64,000 nt of DNA, taken from NCBI GenBank assembly GCA_026075535.2, contig AP026538.1:6696001-6760000 (forward strand), in the 5' to 3' direction. A program made the translations under genes and the position numbers. Within the stretch, counting starts at the first letter, position 1; each line of letters begins with the position of its first letter. Below the pieces are notes generated by a model. That model saw only the letters and a program-made list of their open reading frames with translations, was not told where the DNA came from and ran no database searches. This stretch comes from Tricholoma matsutake. Taxonomy: Eukaryota > Basidiomycota > Agaricomycetes > Agaricales > Tricholomataceae. Shown piece after piece: positions 43,663 to 55,839 of the stretch.

Positions 43663-43942
43663 AGTTGTGGTATACTCTATATACCATGATCAAAGGGGTA
43701 TACTCTATATAGCTACAGAAGTGATATAAAGGATAGCTAAGGAATATAACTAAATGCAAGACAAGGGGTTTGATAATTCATTAGTCCACTGCTACATGTC
43801 AGCAGCATTAGCACCACCAGCAAAGTCAAGATAGGCCAATCTCGCTACGTCACTCTCACTTTCGAGCCTGAGAGCGCAGTCTGGTGGAAATTCCTTGTTA
43901 GTATCAAGTATAAATGTAGTTGGTGTATAGCACTTACCCAGT

Positions 43943-44521
43943 TCAACGTATGCCAGATTTGTTGTATGCATCGCATGCACCGTGTCTATCCTTGCTGCCT
44001 GATTGCCCACCATCGACACTCCAAGCAAATGATGAGTCTTTTGGGAATCCCTCTTGTGACAAGAGACCATCAAAAAGGTCATACAAGTAGTTGTAATCAG
44101 GTTTATCATCAAAAGAAAGTGAGCATGCGTATTCTAGGAATTTGCAAAATTCCACCAGAAGGTTGTGGCACAAGTCATGCACATTGATTTGTTGTTTGAG
44201 TTTCAGCACAAAATCTTCTTCAACGTCCTGATGGCCCTCCATGGCAAAGAACCATGGGAGGAAGTAGATCAGAATATAAGCAAGCAACTCAAGATTGTCC
44301 CATCTGCCTAGCTCCCAACCGATGTGACTGTGAATAGAGGCAAATACAGCCGTTCCAGTGAGGCCATGCATGTTAATATATGGAATGTGCATGTGCGTGT
44401 TTGGATCCCTGAAATGCTTTGAAAGCCCAAAATCGATGAGATATACTATCCCAGCCTTCTGCCCGACACCCACAGCAATGTTGTTGGGTTTGAGGTCACG
44501 ATGAAGGAAGGAGTAGAGCAC
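43943..44521 (-). pseudogene. truncated casein kinase I-like kinase
   Basis: The frame reads FLHRDLKPNNIAVGVGQKAG (catalytic loop HRDLKPNN), YLIDFGLSKHFRDP (DFG loop), LTGTAVFASIHSHIGWELGR and WDNLELLAYILIYFLPWF, the CK1 order of motifs. The N-terminal lobe with the ATP-binding loop is missing and upstream sequence only faintly resembles it. There are no introns within the conserved part, unlike the host genes nearby. CK1 residues such as the R in TAR-F-S are changed. It may be a retrocopy or a captured fragment; activity is not possible. Confidence 0.75.
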
Positions 44522-45203
44522 CTGTGCACATCATTGAGGTTTGCCCAAAGGCACTCTCTGCAATGACGCTTGCAGGGCCCATAACCTGTAACAGTGGCAA
44601 GACTGCACAGTGGTAGTGTATGCTTAACTTACCTGGTTGCTTAGGTTAGTGTGCTAGTAACTAGGTTAGAGGGTGTAGAACTCTGAGTATTACTGCTATG
44701 AATACAGAGGGTTTATATATCCCTAGGTATATGGTCACATGCTCAGAGTAGTGTTGCCATGGCTCAAGCCACATTTTTTGCTATCTTGGGAAATAAATTA
44801 CATAAAATCACTAAAATATTTGAGGAGCTAGATCCCATCAAAAGCTGGTCTCCTGCCAACTCTAACGATCGGAGAAGTGGTTCCTGAGATATTCAGGCGG
44901 CTTTGAAATGGCTCAAGCCATACGAAGGAGCTACTCGTGTCCAAGAAAAGGAAAATCAGCCAATCACAGATTTTCTCGATCATGATTTAGAACATGCATT
45001 ATCTATATCCCGTATTCTTTCAGAATATCTATGCATTACAGAACAGTCTTTGCTAAAAAGTGACATCAGATGTACAACATTCGCATAATTGTTTCTTTTC
45101 TTCATAATAACCCTGCGCTCGCCCTTCGGTTACTTCTGATCTCCACATTGTCAACATCCGGAAGCCTACTAAATCAACGATAAGTCAAATGAATTACAGT
45201 TTT
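44522..45203. other. no gene; possible LTR remnant
   Basis: A TATA-like GATATATAAACCC on the minus strand at about 44,714-44,726, with ATGTGACC nearby, resembles the LTR remnants elsewhere. The phrase atggctcaagcca occurs at 44,758 and 44,909. Nothing else is seen. Confidence 0.35.
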
Positions 45204-47248
45204 AGAGACTCGCACGGCGAACCTGCAAGTTAGACAACCCGATCGAAGCTCTGAACCTGACGGCCTCGCTCGCGGACTTCACCTTCAAGGGCTTGACAGG
45301 AGGATGACCAACAGCCTTAGCAATGCGGTCAGAAAGACCCTGGTCGACTGCAGCCCAGACAGCCACTACAACGTTAAATTCGTATCAGTATTCGTCAATA
45401 CTAGGCAAATATAAAAATGCGAAGTAGGAAAAAAACAACTCACGTTGCCTAGCCTTGATCTCAGGGCTCTTCACGCCGCCGAAGTGGCCAGCGACGTTCT
45501 GAACATAAGCTTCCCGAGCACGGTCATCCCAGACTTTACTCCACAGAGCTCGAGGTTGCTCAAAGTCAACTAAAAAATTATTCAGATGAGAATTCAACAT
45601 CCGACAAAATCTTGCGTACGCTCTGTAATCTCGCTGAGGTCTCTCCAAGCAACACCAACAAAGCTTTCATGCTTGGCTGCCCTTTCATGATCCTTGGCGC
45701 CCCCATCAATGCTCCCCTTGGGAGCGGCGTGCGTAAGAGGTTGGATAGAGCTCTGGTAGTTGGGACGAGAGCCTTGAGAAATGAAGTAGCCCTGACCGTC
45801 ACGTTGATAGTTGGCAACAGGGGCCACAGGCGCGTTGACAGGAAGCTGCTGGTAGTTGACACCAAGACGGTGGCGGTGGGTGTCAGGGTAAGAGAAGAGA
45901 CGAGACTGCAAAACTGGGTCGGCAGAAGGTTCGCAAAATGGAACAGTGTGAGAAGGAGAGAAGGCAGCCTATTCAATCACAGAAGTTAGTATTAAACTGT
46001 GTGACATAGAGAGAACGAACCTGTTCAATCTCCGCAAAGTAATTCTGCGGGTTCTCGTTAAGCACGAGCTTCCCAATAGGGCGAAGGGGGAACTCTCCAT
46101 GTGGCCAAACTTTAGTAAGATCAAGGACGTTGTAACGGAACTTCTCAGCTTGCTCGGGAGTCATGGTTTGCTACAGTGGTTGTAAGATAACAACTCAATC
46201 ACGTCGATCTTCGCAACAGTAAGGACCCACGATGTACACGGTCCACGAAGGGTATTCTTTACGCTCGATCGCTTCAAATAGAGCCTGAGTGGCGTAGTCT
46301 GGGTTCTCCCCGGCCAGCCTAGTCGCTGTCGCGTTGTCGATGGTCTGCGATAAACTGGTCAACTGCCTGGAATCATATGTGTATGATAAATTACCTTGAA
46401 GCCACCATCAGCGCGGACATGAACTTGGACGTAGACAAAGGAGCCATCTGCCTTGCCCCACTTGAAAGTGTGACCAGAGTATCCGTGCTCGCGGTGATAA
46501 CCATCGGGAGTTCCGCGGTCAGAGAAGAGTATCATAATCTGATGAATCGATTCCGGGTTTTGAGAAAGGTAATCCTAAAGATCGTACAGTTCACTATAAG
46601 TATTCTTCACAATAGTTAAGAATCTACCAGCTTACCCAGAACATGTCAGCATCCTTCAAGTGGGTCTGAGGATCCCTCTTCTGAGTGTGGATAAAGTGCG
46701 GGAATTTGGCAGGATCTCTGATGAAGAAAACAGGAGTGTTGTTGAATACCCAATCCAAGTTCCCCTCTTCAGTCCTAAGCTTGATCGCAAATCCACGGGG
46801 ATCGCGTGCGGTATCGGCAGATCCAGACTCCCCTCCCACTGTGGAGAAGCGAACTGTCGCACGAACCTTTTTGCCAACAGTCTGGAAAAGAGACTGCGAC
46901 GTTATGTCACTAAGATTATGGGTAGTTTCGAAGTAACCATGAGCTCCAGCTCCTTTAGCATGGACCTGTAGAGAAGAAGAATAAGTATAAGAAATAGGAG
47001 CGATGGTGAAAATACTTACGACTCGCTCAGGGATACGTTCGCGATCGAAATGGGCCAGAAGATCAATGTGGTGGAAATCTTGGAAGAATTAGCTTTATGA
47101 CATTCTAATGAAGCAAAGATGAACCTTGGAGGAGCAAAGGGCCTGTATGACCAGCGCGTTGAGCGGCATACGGTTCGGCAACGGGTGCGCCGTTGGAAGT
47201 GGTGTAAACGGCACCATCTTTGGTGCTGAAAATTTGTTGAGAGGGCAT
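45204..47248 (-). CDS. catalase, small-subunit heme type
   Basis: Start ATG complement at 47,246-47,248 ([20 protein letters not shown]). Exons join to give [20 protein letters not shown] with the catalytic His, the Asn loop [60 protein letters not shown], and the proximal heme-ligand motif [14 protein letters not shown] with its Tyr. The C-terminus ends [10 protein letters not shown] with TAA at 45,204-45,206. About eight short introns interrupt it. The predicted length of about 500 residues fits small-subunit catalases, and there is no flavodoxin-like C-terminal domain. It breaks down hydrogen peroxide; location (cytosol or peroxisome) is unclear, though the last residues do not form a clear SKL signal. 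No damage is seen, although mobile DNA lies on both sides. Confidence 0.96.
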
Positions 47249-47310
47249 TTTGCAGATCGGAGTATTGGAAAACAGAGAAGATACGCAAGGCTGATAAGTT
47301 GTGATTTGTG

Positions 47311-47320
47311 CTTTATATAT
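47311..47320 (-). promoter_or_regulatory. TATA box of the catalase gene
   Basis: The minus strand reads ATATATAAAG about 63-72 bases before the ATG, a good distance for a short fungal leader. Confidence 0.6.
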
Positions 47321-50106
47321 CGTTGATTAAGCGGGCGACCCGTCAACGCCGCTCCGTCTATACACGTGACCATTACAAACCCAGATCTAACCAAGGCGTA
47401 CCAGGGGCCAACGTTCTGTGTACCTTCACGGCATTTTGAAATGCTGTTGTTAAAATTTGTATTTGACGGAAGGAAACTCACTCCTATCGCGTCACGTTTG
47501 TTGTTCTAGTGTTGTTCCAAGTTAATGTCGACGTCAACGGCACCCGATGGCACCACGGCTGCTCTCACTTAACTTAGTCGAATCAGCTGATACACACGTT
47601 TAAACCTCGTTCGCATGATCATAGGAAGATCCTTGCATGCTTTAAGCCATTTATTAGTTATTTGATATCCGAACCAGTCCGAACTCTATGCCGGAGCTAG
47701 CACGAGCTCCGCACTGCTCCGCAGCTTTATTCTTTGCGCTTCCATATCATACCAAAGATCGCAATTGGAAACCTCGATCGTCCCCAAAACTTCGCTGCTT
47801 CCTTATGGGCCGCGGAGATCATTCTCCGTGAGAGTATCGATTACTCGGCACTCATATCGATTGACCTACCCTGGTCGATGGATATTACCTTGTCACCTCC
47901 CGCAATTCACTGCAAATCAAATGCGTCGACAAATATTCCGCAATGCCTCGGATGCAATTTAAGTCGCACCATTCGAATCAATTATTATTCAGTCATCGAT
48001 GCGCTGTTTCAGCCTTCAACGCAAGAGCTCGCGCTCTTAATTGGTTGACGCGTGGTTGGTGGTTGTCTGTTGTTTGTCATCCTTCTGTCTATTCTAAGTT
48101 GTCAGCCCCAAATAATCAGCAAGCATTACTCGTGGTTTGACCGGCGACCGGTGCCGGTGAACACCGGCGAACAATAACGGATATGGAGCAGGTAAGGTCG
48201 TCAAATCGCGATTAATCCATAGGCTTAAGGGATAAAGCTCACTGCTTGCCCGAGACCCATCTCCAACGCCCTCACAATCAGCTATCTTCGTGGTGTATTC
48301 GTGCGACCAGATGCTCTCCGAGACTAAGTAGCCTCTGCCTGCAGCTGCGCCAGGTACATATCTCCCATCGTTTGACAGTGTTGCGGATAGCATCCATCTC
48401 GCGGGACTAACAGCATCAGTGTTGTAGAAATTCGCCTAGCCGACAATTATGTTGGGAATTAAGATTATGTAGAATAATGAGACTTCGTTCTTCTCGTGCT
48501 CTGGATCTGCTGAGTGCCTCAATGCGGTTTGGACATATCAGTTGCTGGTTTTGATATCATGAAACAAAGAGCGCCCTAAGATGCGCTTGTTAAGGACTTA
48601 GGGCTTAGCATTACGGATCAACACGACAATCGACGGGCATGCACACACCGACGAGAACAACACAAGGCCGCAGACTCTGTATCTCGAGATCACAACTTCG
48701 TAAGATTTGTATTTCATGCTGCGGTTTAAGAAACGGAAGAGCAATACAGTGGAAGCCCCATCAGTCTTCAATCTTGAACGGAGATCCTCGCGGTACTATC
48801 ATGTTCAAAGACACCAGACAGACAAGATCTGCCAGTGGTACATACTCGAGGACACTGTTCACGGAGTTCCAATTACGAGCATTCAAAAGCCACGTTGCCA
48901 ATTTGACTCCGCGAGGGCCAGCGCGAGATCGAGGACGGTGATCATGACTCGGAAGAACGGGAGTCATTGTGCCTTCCAAGGGGTTCATAGACAGCAACCA
49001 GCTGGTTTGCCTTGCCATAGTAGTAACTGAAATGTACATCGTAAGTCCAAGCGCTAGCATATAGGCCCTCAACGAGTCAACGAGAAGTATCCCGCGAACG
49101 GAGAGAAGCCACCAACGACTCGAACGCCAGTGAAAGTACAGAGTCTAAAAGACAGTATGGCTAACCATGTCAGTGACTACCAAGGTGTGTTGCCAAGGAC
49201 AGGAGAAGTACCGTAATTGTTCAGGGTGTGACTTGTGACGTGTGTTGGCCGAAATTAGGCGTTCGAAGAGTGTTTGAAGGTGTTCGACCTGGCTCCAGGA
49301 ACCAGGAAATTTCGGCCATATGTGGAACGGCCGCCATGCCTGTGACTCATACTACATAGTTTATGTAATTATTCAATTTAATATGTGTGTTGGACATCTC
49401 GATATTGGTTGGAATCCCCGAAGATCCGAAGGTCCGAACCGTCCGAGCGTCCGAACCTCGCCAAAATGCTATAACCTCACCGGGGAATTTCGCTCACCTA
49501 CGCAGGCCTACACATTTGCAAGCTCGAGAATGACTTGAATCCCACACCCCGCCCAGCCATACTGCTGAGGAGAGCTGCTATGAGCCTCCTCATACTATTC
49601 CTCATGCACCCATTACCTTTGCAGTGTGCACCACACGCACGCCCATGTCAATTGTGGGAGGGGAGTTACAGAGTTGGATCCATGGTACAGGGGTGTCAGT
49701 GGTGAGGAACACAGGGCACAGAACAACTGGAAGTTGAAGGTGAATAACCTGTTGTTTGCTGAGGAGTTCATGCAGCCTGGAGCATGTACGGTCATCACAA
49801 CAGGGAAATTTTCATGCCTGGTTAAAAATCCTTCGCGTGCTTAGCATGTACATACGCTCATACCACTTACATTGTGCTGGGAACACAATATGACAATATT
49901 AACATTTTTACATCAATGCGACTACATCATAGACATGGGGCAAGCAATGTACTAATAAACAGAGGCAACATACAAGATTAAGAAGCAGACTACAAGTAAA
50001 CGCAGTGCAATATTTTTCATTTTCAACAGATTTTGCATTGACCAAAATTTTAGTGCAATTCTTCAAATATCGGCATGGGCCAGAAAAAACCCTTGCCAAA
50101 AAATTT
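47321..50106. other. 2.8 kb with no confident gene
   Basis: Two minus-strand open stretches (48,094-48,393 and 48,761-49,072) show modest complexity, the latter with a hydrophobic start (MLALGLTMYISVTT). They could be exons of one decayed gene, but no family or splice pattern could be supported. A short cgaaggtccgaaccgtccgagcg-type reiteration lies at 49,425-49,460. Confidence 0.4.
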
Positions 50107-52580
50107 TGACTAACTGAGGGGCATTCACATCAGATTCTTCAACCCATGAGTTCTCCTCATACCCATAACCCTTCCAGTGCACCAAATACTGCAGTTTTCC
50201 TTGACACAACTGGCTGTCCAAGATCGGCTCGACTTCATACTGGGGTTCTCCCTTGATCACTGTAGGCAGCAGTGGTGGACGTGAATGGCATCCCAGGAAT
50301 GGATCTGGGGAAGCTGGAAGGAGTTTCACAACATGGAAGACTGGGTGGAGTCTGGACATGGAGGCTGGGAGGCATAAATGATAGGCATGTGTTCCAACAC
50401 ACTTGACAATGGGGAAAGGTCCCAGGAAGCAATGAGTGAGTTTCTTGGATGGACATGTAGTGGAGATGTCACTGGAGTCAAGATAAACTCAATCACCAAC
50501 CTTGTACTGAGGGGTCAGAGAATGGCATTGGTTGTAAAAGTGCACCATGTTGTCCTTCACCTTTGCTAAGGCTGCCTTTGCCTCCTCCAAGCTATCCTGC
50601 ATGCATTCTGTGAACTCATTCACCATCGTGATGTGTGAGGGAGTTTGGCAAGGTTCGAATCCCATGCATGGATGTCATCCGGTGTCTAAGAGAAAAGGGG
50701 TCTGTTGAGTGGAAGCATGGACATGGTTGTTGTATCCAAACTCTGCCTAGGGATCTGCACAGGTAACCCACAGGTATTTTGCACTGTACCTGTGCCCATA
50801 TCCGTTGCGGGTTTTACCCGTGAACCCATGGGTCTTAGCTACAAAATGCACTAAAAATCAAGCAAAACGGTCAAGAATTGAGTGAGTTATGATAGAAACA
50901 ATCTACACAAGATTGTTTCTATCACAACTCACTCAATTCTTGACCATTTTGCTTGATTTTTAGTGCATTTTGTAGCTCATGGATAGGACCATCGTGACCC
51001 GTACCCCTACCCACATGTACCCATACCCGTAACCCATACGGGTACACGAAACCCATGCAGATCCCTAACTCTGCCAAGGGGAGAAGATCGTCCCAATTGT
51101 CCTGGTGCTCATTGATGAAGATGCAGATGTACTGCTCCAGTTCCTGGTTGACTCACTCAGTCCAGCCATCAGTTTGTGGGCAAAGCAAGGAGTTTGATCC
51201 CCAGAAGTTGGTACAGCTTGTGAGTGAACTGGGCCATGAACTGAGGGCCACAGTCAGAGAGGAAAGTGCCAGGAAGTCCATGTAATTTCCACACATGGTG
51301 GAGATAGAGTTGGGCAGCACCCAGGGTGCTGACAGTGGTGTGAGTGGGAATGAAGTGAGCATGTTTTCCCACTGGATCAACTGTGCACATCACCGCATCA
51401 AACCCATTCAACTCTGGCAACTCCACCACAAAGTTGACACTGACAACATCCCAATGACTCTCTGGAACAGGAAGAGGGTGTAGCTCACCAACAGGTTTGC
51501 AATGAGGAATCTTGGTGTGTAAGCAAAGGTCACAAGTATGACAATATGTCATGACATTTGTGGCCACCAATAATTCTGTGAGGTGAGCTCCAAGGTCTTC
51601 CAGCATCCAGGATGACCGGCAATCTGTGAGTCATGGTGTTGGGATATGATGCATCAGCAAAGGTCTGGGTCATTGGAAACATAGATGTGATCCCTGAAAT
51701 ACAACAAGTCTTCCTTTTCAGCCCGCTCTGCTGCATGCAAGGAAAGGGTGGATCCCTTCCTCAGTTCTTTAACAGCTCAGGCAACAACATCCTTGTGTAA
51801 ACTGCTATGGTTTGTGCCACAAATGTTGTGTAAAATGTCCCACTTCTCGCCCTGGGGTGCGACACCTTCCAGTGCCCAAATGGTGAACAGGTCTGGCTGC
51901 AACAACACAACATTTTGATTGTCATCGCTGCCATCCCCATGGTCTGCATGTTGGGAGAGGGCATCAGTCTTTCCCATGCTGCAACACAGATGGTGGTGCA
52001 AGGAGAAGTCGAATCTGGATAGATACAGGGACCAATGAGCTTGACGACAGTTCAATTTCTTGGCCATCATAAAGTACTCGAGATTCTTGTGATCCATCCA
52101 AATTTCCACCTTGTGTTGGGCACCCTCAAGGAAGTGTCGCCACTCCTCAAGCACATGCATTATCACCAACATCTCCTTCTCATGGATCTTGTAGTTTCGC
52201 TCTACAGCACTAAGGCTTTTGGAGTAGAATGCAACAGGATGCCACTTCTGGTCCTCCGGAGACTGCTGAGACAACATGGCACCTGTCACAAAGTCAGAAC
52301 TGTTGGCTTCTACACAAAAAGGGCACAAATTGTCAGCAAAGGTAAGAATGGGAGAGGAAGTGACCATCTCCTTAAGCTTTTCAAATGCCTCCTGTTGTGC
52401 ATTATCCCACCTCCATGCCTCCTTTCCTGTCAAGTTGAACAGTGGTCGTGCATGATGTGAGAAATCCTTGATAAAACACCAATAGAAATTGATGAAGCCC
52501 AGGAATGACTGCATCTCTTTCTTGTTTGTGGGTGTTGGCCAAGCTGTGACTCTGTTCACCTTGATAGGATCCATCTCCAC
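50107..52580 (-). pseudogene. G3 RNase H, integrase and chromodomain
   Basis: Blocks read FCVEANSSDFVTGAMLSQQ, WMDHKNLEYFMMAKKLNC, PLPVPESHWDVVSVNFVVEL, FLSDCGPQFMAQFTHKLYQL and YLVHWKGYGYEENSWVEESD. Integrase VDF is VNF here, so the first catalytic Asp is lost; SDRG is SDCG. The frames are split by the MITE at 50,748-51,067 and by a deletion around 51,180 that removes the STAYHPQTDGQTER stretch. Confidence 0.88.
50748..51067. mobile_element. 320-bp foldback MITE with 8-bp target duplication
   Basis: ACTCTGCC lies on both sides (50,740-50,747 and 51,068-51,075), and G1 has a single related copy at this site. The ends are 12-bp perfect inverted repeats, TAGGGATCTGCA. The centre is a nearly perfect palindrome with 68-base arms (50,837-50,904 and 50,910-50,977) around the loop acaca. 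The flanks of the palindrome carry repeated words like acccatgggt and acccgta. No ORF. The 8-bp duplication points to hAT-type mobilisation. Confidence 0.9.
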
Positions 52581-52619
52581 CTGACCCTCTAAGATAATCA
52601 GGTTGAGGTACTCAATCTT

Positions 52620-54227
52620 GGCCTTCTCAAACTCGCACTTGTCCTGACAAAGGTAGAGTTTGTACCATCAAAGTCATTCTAGGATGAGGTGCATGATGCG
52701 ATGGTGCTCTTCAACCATGTGAGTGAAGATGAGGATGTCATCGAGATAGATACAAACAACACCTTTGAGGATGAGGTCGTGGAAGATGTCATTCATCATG
52801 GTTTGAAAGGTGGCAGGACTATTAGTAAGGCCAAAGAATATGACGAGTGGTTCAAAAAGACCACAGTTGGTACAAAAGGCTGTCTTCCACTCATCTCCCT
52901 CCTTTATCCTCACATTATTGTAACCCCAATGGACATCAAGCTTGGTGAAGTATCAGGCTCCATGGAGCTGGTTCACAATTTCAGAGATGAGAGGTAATGG
53001 GTAGTGATTTTTGACCGTGATGTCGTTGAGCCTTCTTTAGTCTTGAACCGGTTGAAGTGAGCTATCCTTCTTCTTGACAAAGAAAAAGGGAGAGGCTATG
53101 GGTGACTTTGATGGTCGGATACGTCCAGAGGCCAGGTGTTCATCAATGAACTGGTCAAGCTGTCACTGTTCTTCAGGAGAGAGAGGATTGACCTTGCAGG
53201 ATGAAGGGGTTGCACTAGGGGTGTGTTTGATCATGTGATCCTATGGCTTGCATGCAGGGAGAGAGTCAAATGATTCCTTGGAGAATACATCCCCAAACTC
53301 ATGGAGATGAGGAAGCAAGAAATCAGTAGAGGATTTAGTAGCATTGTTTTTGTGGAAGGCCTTGGCGAGGTGTTGGGATATGTTCAATGTAGCACACACC
53401 TCATGTGATGGATGAATCACAGTGTAGAAGATCTGATCACCTTCCTCCACTTCCTCTGGCTCCTCCTCATTATCATCCAAGTCTGGCATCAGATCAGGAA
53501 CCTCTTCCAACTCCACTTCAGGTACAGGCAGGAGTCTGGCATGACACTTCTGAGTACATCATATTGAGGCCCTTTGTCCACAATGTTCTTGCCTGGCTTC
53601 TGTGAAACAAGTGTGACAGCGGGATGGACACTGGCTCATGGTAACCTCCCCGGTATGCCAGTCAACCTCTGGGTTATGGTCTCAAAGCCATGGATAGCCC
53701 AAAATCACCTTCTGCTTTCCTAATTGAGTGACAGAAAAAAGGGCATGCTCACTATGATCTTTGTAATGGAGGACCAGGTCTACAACCTCTTGGATGGCAC
53801 CAGCTTTGTTTGGGGACCCATCCACATTATAAACAGGTATTGGATGCAAGAGTGAGCGAGTATTCAGGTGGTGTTGTTGTGCAAGATGGGCATCAATGAA
53901 GAGACTGGTTGCACCAGAGTCCAGGAGCATGGAGACACTGAGTGTCTGTCCAGTGTTGGTAGTCTGTAGTTCAATTGCTAGGTTCAAGGAATGTGTAGAG
54001 GGGGTGGATGCAACAATATATTTGCATGGTAGTTTGCGCTCCCATGATTTAATTTTGGGATGGGGAGCAGAGGGAGAGATGGGAAGAGCAGGTACATCTT
54101 TAGCCAACATCGAAGGGTCAGAGAGGGGAACAGTCATGGAAATAGATTCATTCTCCAGGGATTCAACTGACAAAACTTCAAAGTGGTTATGGACAGGCAG
54201 TGAGGCCATACAATTCACTCGCTGCAA
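52620..54227 (-). pseudogene. G3 protease and reverse transcriptase
   Basis: Protease SMLLDSGATSLFIDAHLAQQ is intact at DSG. RT shows [20 protein letters not shown] and [17 protein letters not shown] with YLDD kept. Stops and short shifts break the rest (for example near 53,241 and 52,914). Pol starts in the frame overlapping the gag stop as in G1. Confidence 0.88.
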
Positions 54228-55456
54228 ATAGAAAAATCCTGCTCCTCTACAACTTCTGACTTGATCTCCTCTGCAACCTGACCCTTCACTTCCTCAACAT
54301 CTACAAGCACCAACAGGTCTTGGAGGAGTTCATCTTGCCTCTTGGGGGTGAGCATGTGGATATCCTGACAATGGGGACATGCTCCAGCCCTGTGCCCAGT
54401 TTCCCCACAGCGGTAGCAGAGATCCAACCTATGTGCATGGCTGTGGGCCGCATCAACATCCATTGGTACCAGGACATTGATGGCAGGTGCAGAAGTCTGA
54501 TGGACAGGAATGGGGTTATGGTGGGGAAGGATTCGATTGAAGGTGTAGGGCACATGAGTGGTATTTGGAGCATGGAATGCAGCATTAAACGCCGCATTCG
54601 TGAGTTGGTTCTCATCACAGAGTGAAGCAGCTTCATACCAAGCATAGATATCATCGTCTGCCAGGCGCCCTTCCAACATCTGTGCAATCTGGTCCTGAAT
54701 TTCTCAATTGAGACCCTGTCAGAACTTACCACAACTGGTAGCCCACTCCCATATCCTGCCATGTCCACCAAATCCTTAAACTCATCAATATAGTCGTCCA
54801 TGGATCAATGTGCCTGATGGTAAGAGGATGACTTGAGCCATGTGGCACTCATTGAGGGGACAAAAATGGCATACAAACTCTGCTCGAAAGTCACCCCAAG
54901 TGGAGAAATGTAGAGAACCAAGCTCTTTAGTTTGGCGCAGAATATGGTCCACATAGAGATAGGCGCATTCAGATTTCATGTATGTGAAGGCCCAATAAAT
55001 TTTTGCAGCCTCATCAACAAATTGATGAGACTGGAGACTGATGTGCAACTCACAGGGATTAAGGAATGCATGCCCCTGCGCATGCATGCCATTAAATTCA
55101 GTGGGGGGAGACGGTTTGATCTGGGCATGCTCCTTAGTGGGCGCATTAGGCAGCACGTCATTGTTGGGTGCGCTTGGAGGTGCAATGGGGGGAATATTGG
55201 TCATGGAGCTAGTCTGAAGGGTTCTGACAGAGTTTTCAATCCTAGATTTAAGCAAATCGATTTGTGTGCATATTCCAGTAATGTCACTTTCAAGCGTGTC
55301 AAGGTGCTCTGATGTGTCCATGTTGCTAGGGGGCACATTTGGCGAAAATGGCAGTGCACAAAAGGTGGGACTGTTGGAAACAGTGTGTAGGGAGTCTGTG
55401 GAGCTTTGGGAAGCATTGTCCACTCTGTACCTGCCTATCTTGGGCAGTGTGTTCAT
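54215..55456 (-). pseudogene. G3 gag
   Basis: Starts MNTLPKIGRYRVDNASQSST at 55,456. It keeps DEAAKIYWAFTYMKSECAYL and the knuckle CYRCGETGHRAGACPHC. An 11-base deletion near 54,840 removes the site where G1 and G2 have the in-frame TGA and shifts the frame; another small loss lies near 54,725. Confidence 0.88.
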
Positions 55457-55486
55457 GATTTTGGGCCTTAGGAGAGAGTTTTCTAC

Positions 55487-55839
55487 TATAAGGGCAACCT
55501 CACTCAGCCCAAAGAGAAAACTCTAAGGACCCCTTTGCCAATGCCCAGTATATGTGAAGACTGCAAAAATCAAATAATAGTCTAAAAATAGAAAAGGTGG
55601 AGATAGGCAAATCAAGGCCACCGAATGACATCATACCAAGGGGTAGATGTTGGAAGGGGTGCTCCACCTCTAAATATAAAACTGCCAACATGCACAAACA
55701 TGATAGAAAGGGAAAATTAGTAATAAAATGAGGAAAAATCATAGAAAATGAAGAATAGAAGGAAATGAAGTGAGGAAAAATATAGGATGAACATAAAAAA
55801 TAGGAGAAGCACACAGGACACCCCCCTAGTCCCCTTACA
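55487..55839 (-). repeat. G3 5' LTR
   Basis: 353 bases with ends TGTAAGGGG and CCCTTATA; homologous to the G1 LTR but shorter near the U5 end. Confidence 0.9.

Larger units (their letters stand above)
50107..55839 (-). mobile_element. old gypsy copy G3 of the G1 family, 3' truncated
   Basis: The 5' LTR (55,487-55,839), gag, protease, RT, RNase H, integrase and chromodomain all match G1 in order. The left boundary lies at about 50,107, within the sequence just after the chromodomain, and the 3' LTR is missing. The reading frames are broken at many sites, mostly by CG to TG/CA changes. The MITE at 50,748-51,067 lies in its integrase region. Confidence 0.93.

Noticed and set aside
48094..49072. 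Two minus-strand open stretches as a possible host gene
   Set aside because: No recognised motif, and no intron boundaries that join them convincingly.
50650..50665. GGTTCGAATCC, a perfect tRNA B-box word
   Set aside because: It lies in the G3 pol gene on the strand opposite to coding, G1 has a variant at the same codons, and no A-box or cloverleaf is found upstream.
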